Assembly: GCA_038231615.1 (NCBI GenBank)
Contig: JBBRLA010000113.1
Location: 1 to 16,504, forward strand
Length of the DNA: 16,504 nt
Reading direction: 5' to 3'
From: JBBRLA01 sp038231615
GTDB taxonomy: Bacteria > Myxococcota_A > Polyangia > Palsa-1104 > JAEUJZ01
Under the pieces are notes generated by a model. It made no database searches. It was not told the DNA's origin and saw only the letters and a list, made by a program, of their open reading frames with translations. How positions within the stretch are numbered: position 1 is the stretch's first letter; every line of letters begins with the position of its first letter. Made by a program: the position numbers and the translations under genes. Shown one piece after another: positions 7,069 to 14,918 of this stretch.

Positions 7069-8859
7069 ATGGACAAGCCTCCCGAAAAGGGCCTCAAGCC
7101 CGAACTCACCCCCCTGGAGCGACTGCGCCACTCTACGGCCCACGTCATGGCCGACGCGGTGCAGCGCCTTTTCCCCGGCGCCAAGGTGACCATCGGGCCG
7201 CACATCGATTCAGGCTTCTACTACGACTTCGACGTCCCCACCCCCTTCTCCGACGAAGACCTGGCGCGGATCGAGGCCGAGATGGCCAAGATCATCGCCG
7301 CGGACCTGCCCTTCACCCGGGAGGAGGTCTCGCGCAACGACGCCATCGCCCTCTTCGAGAAGATGGGCGAGACCTACAAGGTCGAACTCATCTCCGCCAT
7401 CCCCGAAGACCAGACGATCACCCTCTTCCGCCACGGCGACTTCGTCGACTTGTGTCGGGGACCGCACGTCCGCAGCACCGGGAAGATCAAGGCCTTCAAG
7501 TTGCTTTCGGTGGCCGGGGCCTACTGGCGGGGCGATTCGCGCAACAAGATGCTCTCGCGCATCTACGGCACGGCCTTCCCGTCGAAGAAGGAGTTGGACG
7601 ACTACCTTCATCAGATCGAGGAGGCCCGCCGCCGCGACCACCGCAAGCTCGGCAAGGAGCTGGACCTCATCCACTTCGAGCCCCTCTCGCCCGGGTGCGC
7701 CTTCTGGCTGCCCAAGGGAACGGTGCTGTGGAACACCCTGTCCAACTGGATGCGCGGCCTGCTGCTCGCCGAGGGCTACGTCGAGGTGCGCACCCCGATG
7801 ATCTTCAACAAGCACCTGTGGGAGATCTCCGGGCACTGGGCGGTGTACCAGGACAACATGTTCGTCATGGAGGCCGAGGATCAGGCCTACGGCCTGAAGC
7901 CGATGAACTGCCCCTCGCACATGCTGATCTATCGCTCGAAGAAGCGGAGCTACCGGGAACTGCCCCTGCGCATCCATGACCAGGGGGTACTGCACCGGGC
8001 CGAGCCTTCGGGGACGCTGGGGGGCCTGACGCGGGTGCGGCAGTTCTGCCAGGACGACGGCCACCTTTTTGTTACCGAGGACCAGGTGGCCAGCGAGGTC
8101 GAGCGCATGCTCAGCCTCATCGACCGGATCTACCGCGTGTTCGACCTGAGCTACGAGGTCAAGCTTTCGACGCGCAACCCGAACAAGATCATCGGTGACG
8201 CCGAATTGTGGGACCGTGCCGAGGCCGACTTGCAGGCGGTGCTGGAACGATCGGGCGTGGCCTACCGCATCGAGGCCGGCGAGGGGGCTTTCTACGGCCC
8301 CAAGATCGACTTCGACGTCACCGACGCGCTGGGCCGCAAGTGGCAGTGCGCCACGGTGCAGCTCGACTTTCAGTTGCCGCAGCGCTTCGACCTGACCTAC
8401 GTGGGCCAGGACAACACGGAGCACCGGCCGGTGGTCATCCACCGGGCGATCTACGGCAGCTTCGAGCGGTTCGTGGCCCTCTTGATCGAACACTACGCCG
8501 GGGCGTTCCCTCCGTGGCTCTCGCCGGTGCAGGCGCGGGTGCTGGGGGTGTCCCAGAAGCACGACGCATTCGTGGCGGAGGTGGACCAGACGCTGCGTCG
8601 TCACGGCATCCGGGCGGAGGCCGATCTGTCGGACGACAAGCTGGGGGCGAAGATTCGCCGGGCGCAGGTGGACAAGATCCCGTACATGCTGGTCATTGGC
8701 GACAAGGAAGTCGCGGCCCGACAGGTCTCGCCGCGCACGCGGGACGGCAAGCAGCTCCCGGCCAGCGACCTGAACGACTTCGCCCTGGCGTTGGCCCTGG
8801 AAGGTCAACCCCCACAACTCAGCGATTCACCTGCACCTGGGGCGCCGTTTCCAGGTTAA
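7069..8859 (+). CDS. thrS: threonyl-tRNA synthetase lacking the N-terminal TGS domain
   Basis: The product is a 596-residue class II synthetase that charges tRNA-Thr in the cytoplasm. The editing domain carries all four expected ligands: H21 and H25 (HSTAH), C129 and H133 (CRGPH). The catalytic core has the zinc ligands C281 (MNCPSHM), H332 (QDDGH) and H458 (IHRAIYGSFERF), plus motif 2, RVRQF. The anticodon-binding domain runs from about 484 to 575, followed by a short Pro-rich tail. It is about 45 residues shorter than E. coli ThrRS (642 aa) because the TGS (N1) domain is missing. This is genuine, since the frame upstream stops at 7003-7005 inside the tRNA gene. The ATG at 7069 has no Shine-Dalgarno and a -10-like CATAAT 6 nt upstream. 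rpmI follows directly. Confidence 0.97.
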   Translation: MDKPPEKGLKPELTPLERLRHSTAHVMADAVQRLFPGAKVTIGPHIDSGFYYDFDVPTPFSDEDLARIEAEMAKIIAADLPFTREEVSRNDAIALFEKMGETYKVELISAIPEDQTITLFRHGDFVDLCRGPHVRSTGKIKAFKLLSVAGAYWRGDSRNKMLSRIYGTAFPSKKELDDYLHQIEEARRRDHRKLGKELDLIHFEPLSPGCAFWLPKGTVLWNTLSNWMRGLLLAEGYVEVRTPMIFNKHLWEISGHWAVYQDNMFVMEAEDQAYGLKPMNCPSHMLIYRSKKRSYRELPLRIHDQGVLHRAEPSGTLGGLTRVRQFCQDDGHLFVTEDQVASEVERMLSLIDRIYRVFDLSYEVKLSTRNPNKIIGDAELWDRAEADLQAVLERSGVAYRIEAGEGAFYGPKIDFDVTDALGRKWQCATVQLDFQLPQRFDLTYVGQDNTEHRPVVIHRAIYGSFERFVALLIEHYAGAFPPWLSPVQARVLGVSQKHDAFVAEVDQTLRRHGIRAEADLSDDKLGAKIRRAQVDKIPYMLVIGDKEVAARQVSPRTRDGKQLPASDLNDFALALALEGQPPQLSDSPAPGAPFPG

Positions 8860-8862
8860 GAT
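8857..8862 (+). promoter_or_regulatory. candidate -10 element for rpmI, overlapping the thrS stop
   Basis: TAAGAT starts with the TAA stop of thrS. Initiation near 8869 would give a leader of about 18 nt carrying AAGGAG (8871-8876). No good -35 match is seen, so read-through from thrS is equally possible. Confidence 0.35.
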
Positions 8863-8886
8863 TCTGCGACAAGGAGCCATGGCACC

Positions 8887-9084
8887 ATGCCCAAGATGAA
8901 AACCCACTCAGCCGCCAAGAAACGCTTCAAGATCACCGCCAACGGGCATGTCAAGCACAAGCAGGCCCACAAGAGCCACCTTCTGTCCCACGAGTCGAGC
9001 AAGCGCAAGCGCCACCTCCGGGGCACCAAGATGGTCCACAAGAGCAATGAGCAGCAGATCAAGCTCATGCTGCCCTACGGCTGA
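8887..9084 (+). CDS. rpmI: 50S ribosomal protein L35
   Basis: The product is a 65-residue, strongly basic protein, the normal length for bL35. Family landmarks are PKMKTHSAAKKRFK at the N-terminus, the HLLSHESSKRKRHLRG core and the ending IKLMLPYG. It binds 23S rRNA in the large subunit. AAGGAG at 8871-8876 is well spaced for the ATG at 8887; another ATG at 8879 is too close to that site and opens only a six-codon frame. In most bacteria rpmI lies between infC and rplT. Here it follows thrS directly, and the next gene is an unrelated nuclease-like protein, so both usual partners are absent from this locus. Confidence 0.96.
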   Translation: MPKMKTHSAAKKRFKITANGHVKHKQAHKSHLLSHESSKRKRHLRGTKMVHKSNEQQIKLMLPYG

Positions 9085-9145
9085 GCATCGAAAATAGGTC
9101 TGCATCGTGAGATCCCGCCGAGTGGCCTGCCTTCGTCCCATCTGA

Positions 9146-9151
9146 TATCTT
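9146..9151 (+). promoter_or_regulatory. -10 element for a leaderless Uma2-like gene transcript
   Basis: TATCTT ends 6 nt before the ATG at 9158. The intervening TGGGCC holds no Shine-Dalgarno. Spacing matches the other leaderless candidates. Confidence 0.4.
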
Positions 9152-9157
9152 TGGGCC

Positions 9158-10153
9158 ATGGTGCATCGCCCGACCCCCTACATGCTCGCCCCGGGCGCCT
9201 CCGTCTCGTCTGCTTCCACGCCGCTGCGCTGCCCCGGCGCCGATGGACCCGGCGTCAAAGGGCCTTGGCCGGCACTGGACGATCATCTGGTGCAGCCCGA
9301 GGTCAGCCGGGACGAGGTGATCCGTGGGCACCGCATGACCACCATGGCCGCCAATCCCGAGCATGGCGATCCCCACTGCCAGCTCGACTACCTGGTCCGG
9401 GCCCACGTCGCCAAAGGGTACATCGCCTCGACGGATATGCTGACCCGCTTCGGGCCCGGCTCCGATTTCGCCCCCGACACCTGCGTGCGTCAGGCGGGCA
9501 TTGACGCAAAGACCGGCAAACGCTATCTGGAAGAATTGGCCTTCGAGGTGGTCAACGAGCAGCCGCTGACCGGCCCCAAAGGGGTCACCACCCAGGCCGA
9601 AGAGATGATGGCCCGAGGCGTGCGCCGCGTCTTCGCCATCTTCGTCAAGACCGGCGAGGTCAAAGAGTGGCGAGGCGCCTGGGTCCTTGTGCCGCTGGAC
9701 AGCACGATCGAAGACCCGACGCTGGTGCGGTCACTCCTGTGCCGCGCCATCCTGGACGCTGCCGCCGCCGATGACGCCGTGGTCGGCGCCCTGGATGCCA
9801 AGGGCAACCGCGCCATCCGCCAGATCCGGCAGGATGAACGGCAAGTTGGCCACAAGGCCGGCGTTCAGGAAGGCCACAAGGCCGGCGTTCAGGAAGGCCA
9901 CAAGGCCGGCGTTCAAGCGGGCCACAAGGCCGGCGTCCAAGCGGGCCACAAGGCCGGCGTCCAAGACGGATTGAACGAGGGCCGGCTGGCGCAGGCTCGG
10001 GAGATGCTGCTGGACCTCATCGAGTACAGCGGGTTCGCGCTCACCGAGGACATCACCCACCGGGTCGCCACCTGCCAGGATCTGGCCACATTAAAGGGGT
10101 GGACCCGGCAAGCCGCTCGCGCCGCCACGCCGCAGGATATATTCTCGCTCTGA
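9158..10153 (+). CDS. Uma2-like PD-(D/E)XK nuclease-fold protein with tandem octapeptide repeats
   Basis: The product is 331 residues. The central region (about 40-210) fits the Uma2/DUF820 restriction-endonuclease-like fold: D103-FAPD107 for the PD motif, then ELAFE130-VVNEQ for the E-x-V strand, K141, and the RGVRRVFAIFVKTG strand and helix that follows. Uma2-type proteins are abundant in cyanobacteria and some myxobacteria and are largely uncharacterised; catalysis is not shown. Residues 231-270 are five octapeptides GHKAGVQ(E/A/D), then a short helix-rich C-terminus. The first 40 residues are Pro/Gly/Ser-rich with no obvious fold. The ATG at 9158 lacks a Shine-Dalgarno but has TATCTT 6 nt upstream. 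An in-frame internal start cannot be excluded. It is convergent with the giant repeat gene, with a 40-bp gap. Confidence 0.7.
   Translation: MVHRPTPYMLAPGASVSSASTPLRCPGADGPGVKGPWPALDDHLVQPEVSRDEVIRGHRMTTMAANPEHGDPHCQLDYLVRAHVAKGYIASTDMLTRFGPGSDFAPDTCVRQAGIDAKTGKRYLEELAFEVVNEQPLTGPKGVTTQAEEMMARGVRRVFAIFVKTGEVKEWRGAWVLVPLDSTIEDPTLVRSLLCRAILDAAAADDAVVGALDAKGNRAIRQIRQDERQVGHKAGVQEGHKAGVQEGHKAGVQAGHKAGVQAGHKAGVQDGLNEGRLAQAREMLLDLIEYSGFALTEDITHRVATCQDLATLKGWTRQAARAATPQDIFSL
9848..9967 (+). repeat. five tandem 24-bp in-frame repeats
   Basis: The units begin at 9848, 9872, 9896, 9920 and 9944. Each starts with GGCCACAAGGCCGGCGT and encodes the octapeptide GHKAGVQ plus E, E, A, A or D. Units 1 and 2 are identical; later ones differ only in synonymous changes (GTT/GTC, CAG/CAA) and the last codon. 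Near-identity at DNA level suggests recent expansion. Confidence 0.95.
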
Positions 10154-10193
10154 ACCGCCCTTGCCTCCATGGATGGACAGGGGAACGAGCGCG
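10154..10193. other. convergent intergenic gap
   Basis: Forty bases separate the stop of the Uma2-like gene from the stop of the giant repeat gene on the other strand. Only the short palindrome TCCATGGA is visible; there is no stem followed by a T-run on either strand, so no intrinsic terminator is called. Confidence 0.5.
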
Positions 10194-13100
10194 TCAGCTC
10201 TTTTGCGCCACCTGTAGGACCCGTAGACCCGTGACCCTGCGGGTCCCCTGGGCGCGCTTAGCGGCCTGCTTGGGGGGACGAAGGGCCGGGCCCAGGGCCT
10301 GCGGCTGAGCTTGTACCGGCCGCATCGGGATGTAAATCCCCCACAGCAGCTTGAAGGTACGCGTCGGCCCGGCCCGGTTGTAGCCAACCAGCCCGCCCAG
10401 CACGTTCCACTCCAGGTCCTGCTGCCTTGGGCGGCCGAAGGAGAAGAGCGGCCATAAGTGGAACGCCCACTCGCCGGCGTGCGCCCCGGTCCCGCGATAG
10501 GTATAGGTGTTCAGCACCAGCGTGTGCCCGCCCGCGTCGTTTTTCCAGTGGATGAACACCGGCAGCAGCACCGTGGTCGACGAGGTCTTCTCCTTGGCCT
10601 GCCAGAAGAGCGGGAAGATCACCGTGGCACTGCGCCCATCGGCGTAGCGCTTGGCCCAGGTCAAAAGCGGCGGCACCAGCAAGGTGCTCGCCTCCTCGTC
10701 ATGATAATAACCGAAAAGGGGGATCAGCGCCGTAGTCGAGTAATCCGGGCGGCGCACGTGCCAAAAGATCGGCAGAAGAAGGTCGGTCGAGCGCTCCTTG
10801 CCGCCGAAGTGCCAGAGCACGGGGAAGATGGCGAAGCTGTGGGTGCCGTCCGCGTGGCGCTTGGCATAGCCCAGGATGGGGGGAAAGATCCAGGTGGTGG
10901 TGTTCTCGGTGAAGTCGCGGTCCCGGATGACCAGCGGAATCAGCGGCCCCACGGCGGTGATTCGCCGCTGGAAATAGTCGTGGATGTCGAGCACCAGGGG
11001 GAAGCCGATGAGCACCGACCGGGTCAGGGTGTTGCGCTGCCAGAAGAGCGGCGTCACCGCGGTCAGGCTGCTCTGCGGGGCGGTGGTGCGGAAGAAAAGC
11101 GGCAAAAGGAAGGTCGTGCTGGTGCCGGCCCGCTCGCTCTTGGTGTGGTAGAAGATCGGGAACACCGCCTCGGAGCGGACCTCGGCGTCGCGGCGCAGGT
11201 AGAACGGCCCGAGGTAGGTCAGGAAGCCCGAGGTCTTCTTGATGAAGCCGAAGGGCAGGGAAAGGACGTTTGTCGATTCCTCATCCCCGGGCCCGTCGGC
11301 GGCGTGGTGCGAGAGGTGGACCACCGGAAAGAAAGTGAAGCGGTAGCCGCCCTTGCCGTCGTTCTTGCCATAGAAGAAGGGCAAAAGCCCGCCGAAGGTC
11401 GCCGCCTCGCGGTGGCCGAAGTAAAGCGGTCCCAGGACGGTCAACGCCCGCTTCTGCGCCGGGTCCGCCGAATGATACACCAGCGGCGCGACCCACGACG
11501 TCGCGGTCCCCCGCCGGGCAGCGAAGAACAGAGGGAACAATCCGTAGTCGGCGCGGCCCTTCTGGAAATCGCCGTAAAAGAGCAGGAAGGCGCTGCGGGT
11601 GCGCTCTTCCTTGCGGTCGTGGCGGTAAAAGCCGATGGGCGTGGCGAACATCGTCAGCTTGTCGTTGCTGCCATAGCCGAAGAGCGGCAGCAGCCCCACC
11701 GCCCGTTCGCGCCCGGCGTCTTTGCGCTCGCCGTCATAATAAAAAAACGGCCCTGCCACGACGGTGCTGCCGGTGCGGTTGGCCACCCGCCAGAACACCG
11801 GGAAGAGCACGTCCGCCGACAGGTCCGGCTGGCGCAGGCCAAAGTACAGGAAGGCAGCCGAGACGAAGCGGCTCGCCCCGTCGCGCACATGGAAGAAGAG
11901 TGGGAAGACCACGTCGGCGCGGTTGGTCGGCCCGCGGCGGAAGAAGGCCAGGGGCAAAAGGGCGGTGGTGGTCTCGCGGCCCTCCTCGGTCTCCCGGCGA
12001 ACGTGAAAGAACGGCCCTAGGCCCAGGAAGCTCCCCTGGGCATTCCTCTTGTAACCGCCGATCGGCGTCACCACCAGGGTCGATTTCTCCGATTGCGCCA
12101 AGTTGCCGTTTGTAGACGTCCTGGCATAGAGCAGCGGGAAGATCCCAAAAGTGGTGCTCTGCGGGTCCTTGCGCCAGAACACCGGGCCCATCACCCCGAC
12201 GCTGCTCTGGCCCACCCGAGCGTACCACAAGAGCGGCGGGATCACCGCATGGCCCTCCCTGGCGGTATGCTTCAGCCAGAGCACCGGGAAGAGCCCGGCG
12301 GTGAACCCGGTGTCCGGGTCCCCCGCGGCGCGGGCGAAGTGGCGGACCAAAAAGAGCGGCCCCAGGACCAGGTGCTCGGCGGTCTTGCCGCGGTCATGGT
12401 AGAATACCGGCAGCAGCATCTGGAAGCCCCGGGCCTCGCCGGTGCTGCCCAAATTGCCAAAGAAGAGCAGCGGGAAGAGCCCGGCGGTGTAGCCCTTCTG
12501 CGGCCCGTGGCCCCGATAAAACAGGGGACCCAGGGAGACGTGGGTCGTGCCGGCGTCGCGGTCGTGGGCGTAGATGAAGAGCGGCGGCACCAGCGCGAAG
12601 TGGCTGCGCGCCCCGGTGGCGAAGCTGAAGAGCGGCAGGAGCCCGCCGCCCCCGCCCGGCTCCTGCCGGTTGTGCCAGCCGTACAAGGGCCCCAGGAAGC
12701 CAACCGCCCGCACGGGGCTGGTGTGCAGCGCCGCAATGGGCAGCAGCACGTGGGTGGTGCCACCGGTGCGCTGGTCGTGGAAGCGGTAGTAGATCGGCAA
12801 AAGGCCCCCCGACGACCCCTCGTCGTCGCGGGACCAGAAGACCGGTCCGAAGTAGCCGGCAAAGGTGCCGCGCTCCTTGTTGTGCCAGATGGCCGCTATC
12901 GGCGGCAGCACGTTCAGGGTGCTCTGGGGCGTGTCGCGGCGAATCCACGGCGGCGTCAAAAGGGCGCTCACCTGCACGTGGTTCTTACTGTCGCCGAAGC
13001 TGGCGAAGATCGGCGTCACCAGGAGCTTCTGCCCCAGGGTGTCGTTGGTCTGGTAGTGGAACAACGGGAAGAGAGTGGTATGGCGCACCCCGGTCTTGTC

Positions 13101-14168
13101 GTCGCTGCCCGAGAAATACAGCGGCAGCACCACCGCGTTGTGGCTGTACTTGTCGCCGGAATACCACGCCACGGGGAAGAGCCCGCCGCTGACGTTCTCG
13201 TGGTCGCGGCGGTACCAGCCCAAAAGGAAGAAGAGCCCGAACTCTTTCTCCCCCTCGCGCCTGGAATACCCCAGGCCGCCCAGCAAAAGGACCTCGCGCA
13301 GCTTCTTGCTCTCGTCGCTCCGGTAATACGAGAGCAGCGGTGGCAGAAGGGTCAGGCTGCTCTTCGGCTCGGTGCGCGACCAGACCAGGCCCAGGAGCAG
13401 CATCTCCCGGCGGTGCTTTTCCCGATCGCTCCGGTAATACGAGAACAGCGGCGGCAGCACCGTCAGCGACCGAGGCCCCTTCCGGTCGTGGAAGAAGATC
13501 GGCAGCACCGCGGCGGCGGCGCCCTGCTTGCCGTAGTCCGAATAGAAGAAGATCGGCCAGATCCGGTGGCTGGTGGCGCCGGGCTCCCGGCGGTACTGAT
13601 AAAGCAGAAGCGGCAGGATCAGGTCCTTCCGGCCCGTGTCGTCGTTTTCGTGCTGCCCGAAAAAGGGGAAAAGCACCCGCGTCCGCGACCGGGGATGCCA
13701 GAAACTGAAGTAGAACGGCACCACCATCCGGTAGCCGTTCTGCCCGCCCTTGGAGTAATACACCACCGCCGACAGCGGCCGCTGCGGCTGAGCGCAGGTC
13801 CCCTGGTCGCAGATCGTCGGGCTGGGGCACTCGTTGTCGCGGCGGCAAGTCCCCGGGCGTTGCAGCGTCTTTGGGGCCTTTAAGGCCTCCGCTTCGCTCT
13901 TTGGCCGGGCCTGGGTGTTCGCCGTATCGGCGGGGACCTCGTCGGGCGCCGCCTGCTCCGCCTGGGCCAGCATCGGCCCCGGCGGCAGCCCCGGCAGCTT
14001 TGGGGGTTGGCCGGGCAGCTTTGTGGTTTGGCCTTGCCCCGGCGTCAGCCCCGGCAGCGGCGAGAACGGCAGCGGCGCCCCTCGCGCCGTCGCGATCCCG
14101 ATCGAGGCCCAGCCAAGGACCGCCAGCAGCATGGGGGCCGCGCCCCGCTTACGCCCCGCCGACACCAT
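10194..14168 (-). CDS. giant secreted protein of about sixty beta-strand (FP/LP) repeats, function unknown
   Basis: The product is 1324 residues. Residues 1-30 form a signal peptide (ARGA end). A Pro/Gly linker follows (31-65), then a mini-motif with C108, C114, C120 and C125 (CRRDNEC...C..GTC). From about 140 to 1285 the protein is a string of roughly 60 units of 16-24 residues. Each has a hydrophobic strand centred on (L/F)(L/F/G)P(L/I/V)(F/Y)(F/Y/W), such as LLPLFSF or LGPLFY, joined by polar turns rich in R, D, G and K. The C-terminus is a basic tail. The pattern implies a repetitive beta structure, either a solenoid or a very large barrel, in the envelope or outside the cell. I do not recognise a characterised family. 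The ATG at 14168 overlaps the upstream stop (TAATG), indicating translational coupling; a GTG 18 bp earlier is less likely. Confidence 0.85.
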   Translation of the reverse strand: MVSAGRKRGAAPMLLAVLGWASIGIATARGAPLPFSPLPGLTPGQGQTTKLPGQPPKLPGLPPGPMLAQAEQAAPDEVPADTANTQARPKSEAEALKAPKTLQRPGTCRRDNECPSPTICDQGTCAQPQRPLSAVVYYSKGGQNGYRMVVPFYFSFWHPRSRTRVLFPFFGQHENDDTGRKDLILPLLLYQYRREPGATSHRIWPIFFYSDYGKQGAAAAVLPIFFHDRKGPRSLTVLPPLFSYYRSDREKHRREMLLLGLVWSRTEPKSSLTLLPPLLSYYRSDESKKLREVLLLGGLGYSRREGEKEFGLFFLLGWYRRDHENVSGGLFPVAWYSGDKYSHNAVVLPLYFSGSDDKTGVRHTTLFPLFHYQTNDTLGQKLLVTPIFASFGDSKNHVQVSALLTPPWIRRDTPQSTLNVLPPIAAIWHNKERGTFAGYFGPVFWSRDDEGSSGGLLPIYYRFHDQRTGGTTHVLLPIAALHTSPVRAVGFLGPLYGWHNRQEPGGGGGLLPLFSFATGARSHFALVPPLFIYAHDRDAGTTHVSLGPLFYRGHGPQKGYTAGLFPLLFFGNLGSTGEARGFQMLLPVFYHDRGKTAEHLVLGPLFLVRHFARAAGDPDTGFTAGLFPVLWLKHTAREGHAVIPPLLWYARVGQSSVGVMGPVFWRKDPQSTTFGIFPLLYARTSTNGNLAQSEKSTLVVTPIGGYKRNAQGSFLGLGPFFHVRRETEEGRETTTALLPLAFFRRGPTNRADVVFPLFFHVRDGASRFVSAAFLYFGLRQPDLSADVLFPVFWRVANRTGSTVVAGPFFYYDGERKDAGRERAVGLLPLFGYGSNDKLTMFATPIGFYRHDRKEERTRSAFLLFYGDFQKGRADYGLFPLFFAARRGTATSWVAPLVYHSADPAQKRALTVLGPLYFGHREAATFGGLLPFFYGKNDGKGGYRFTFFPVVHLSHHAADGPGDEESTNVLSLPFGFIKKTSGFLTYLGPFYLRRDAEVRSEAVFPIFYHTKSERAGTSTTFLLPLFFRTTAPQSSLTAVTPLFWQRNTLTRSVLIGFPLVLDIHDYFQRRITAVGPLIPLVIRDRDFTENTTTWIFPPILGYAKRHADGTHSFAIFPVLWHFGGKERSTDLLLPIFWHVRRPDYSTTALIPLFGYYHDEEASTLLVPPLLTWAKRYADGRSATVIFPLFWQAKEKTSSTTVLLPVFIHWKNDAGGHTLVLNTYTYRGTGAHAGEWAFHLWPLFSFGRPRQQDLEWNVLGGLVGYNRAGPTRTFKLLWGIYIPMRPVQAQPQALGPALRPPKQAAKRAQGTRRVTGLRVLQVAQKS

Positions 14169-14755
14169 TACGGGGTCATCTTCCACTCGCCGTTCTCTTG
14201 CACGAAGTGGATCTCATCCGTCTGGACGTTCTCCCCCTTCGTACGGCGCACTTTCATGGTGGCGCTGCTGGACTCCCCCTGCTTCTGGTAGGTGGTGCCG
14301 CGCTGCTCGAACTTGACCCCGTCCATGTCCTTCTGCGCCTGTTTCACCGCATCCGGGCTCTGGAGCATCTGCTGCTGCATCATCCCCTGGTACATCAGGG
14401 CGTAACAGTCAATCGACTTCTGCGTCTCCCCCTTGCCCATCGCCGTGCGCCAGCGGTCAAAGACCTTCTCCGGCGTCGAGAACTCCGCCCGCGCCGGCGG
14501 CAGCTTGAAGGTGATCTGCTTCACCTTGTCCCGCGGCAGCTCCAGCTTCTGCCCGTTGCTCGTCTCCAGCACCAGCACCCCGTCGTAATAATGGGTCAGC
14601 TTGCCCGAGACCTGGGTGTTGTCCAGCAGCGTCACCACCTCGGCCCGGGCCGGTGTCGCCCACAGCAGCAGGCCCAGCCCGTAGAGCCCCCACGGCCCGT
14701 ACAAAGAGACGGCCGGCCAAAAGCGGAGGGCGCGATGGTGTAGCTTGGGACACAT
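14168..14755 (-). CDS. secreted NTF2-like/small beta-barrel protein, partner of the giant repeat protein
   Basis: The product is 195 residues with a signal peptide ending ATPARA (cleavage after 38). Residues 39-83 form a small SH3/Sm-like beta module (TLLDNTQVSGKL, GVLVLETSNGQKLELP, KVKQITF). Residues 92-195 resemble an NTF2-like/DUF4878-type cone fold: the helix STPEKVFDRWRTAMGKGE, a Met/Gln-rich helix, then strands ending in IHFVQENGEWKMTP. Such folds bind small ligands or partner proteins. The exact role is unknown. The ATG at 14755 has a strong AAGGAG (14766-14771) at good spacing and a perfect TTGACA upstream. Its TAA stop overlaps the ATG of the giant gene by one base, so the two are almost certainly co-translated. 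Confidence 0.78.
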   Translation of the reverse strand: MCPKLHHRALRFWPAVSLYGPWGLYGLGLLLWATPARAEVVTLLDNTQVSGKLTHYYDGVLVLETSNGQKLELPRDKVKQITFKLPPARAEFSTPEKVFDRWRTAMGKGETQKSIDCYALMYQGMMQQQMLQSPDAVKQAQKDMDGVKFEQRGTTYQKQGESSSATMKVRRTKGENVQTDEIHFVQENGEWKMTP

Positions 14756-14782
14756 CTTGAGAAATCTCCTTGCCGGGGCAAC

Positions 14783-14812
14783 CGTTTACCGCGGGGTCGG
14801 GTGAGGTGTCAA
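14783..14812 (-). promoter_or_regulatory. promoter of the NTF2-like/giant repeat operon
   Basis: On the minus strand TTGACA (14812-14807) is a perfect -35. At an 18-nt spacing lies TAAACG (14788-14783), a poor -10. Transcription would begin near 14776, just ahead of the AAGGAG ribosome site at 14771-14766. The -35 is the best in the window. Confidence 0.45.
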
Positions 14813-14838
14813 GGTTGACTCGGTCGCTACGCCTGAGG

Positions 14839-14867
14839 TTGTCCAGCGCGCGATAGTCTGCTTTATT
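14839..14867 (+). promoter_or_regulatory. candidate promoter for sodC
   Basis: TTGTCC (14839-14844), 17 nt and TTTATT (14862-14867) form a weak sigma-70-like pair. TAGTCT (14854-14859) is an alternative -10. The resulting leader of about 45 nt carries the AAAGGAG site at 14906-14912. The promoter is divergent from that of the minus-strand operon. Confidence 0.3.
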
Positions 14868-14918
14868 CCGAGGCGGCAGATGTAGCACGCAATCGACCTC
14901 TGGCGAAAGGAGCGGACC

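Noticed and set aside
9848..9967. Tandem 24-bp repeats considered as a CRISPR array.
   Set aside because: The units are directly adjacent with no spacers and are in frame in a protein.
10154..10193. Bidirectional terminator between the convergent genes.
   Set aside because: Only an 8-bp palindrome without a T-run is present.
12100..12130. A shadow frame reads DVYKRQ, which is the translation of the Nextera mosaic-end adaptor and a known assembly artefact.
   Set aside because: The bases here (GACGTCTACAAACGGCAA) differ from the adaptor, and the real frame of the giant gene reads through without a break.
12093..13883. Long plus-strand open frame of about 596 codons opposite the giant repeat gene.
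   Set aside because: Its product is Arg/Gln/Gly/Pro/Ala-rich without domains, as expected for an antisense shadow in GC-rich DNA; the minus strand has a signal peptide, ribosome-site-led operon and regular repeats.
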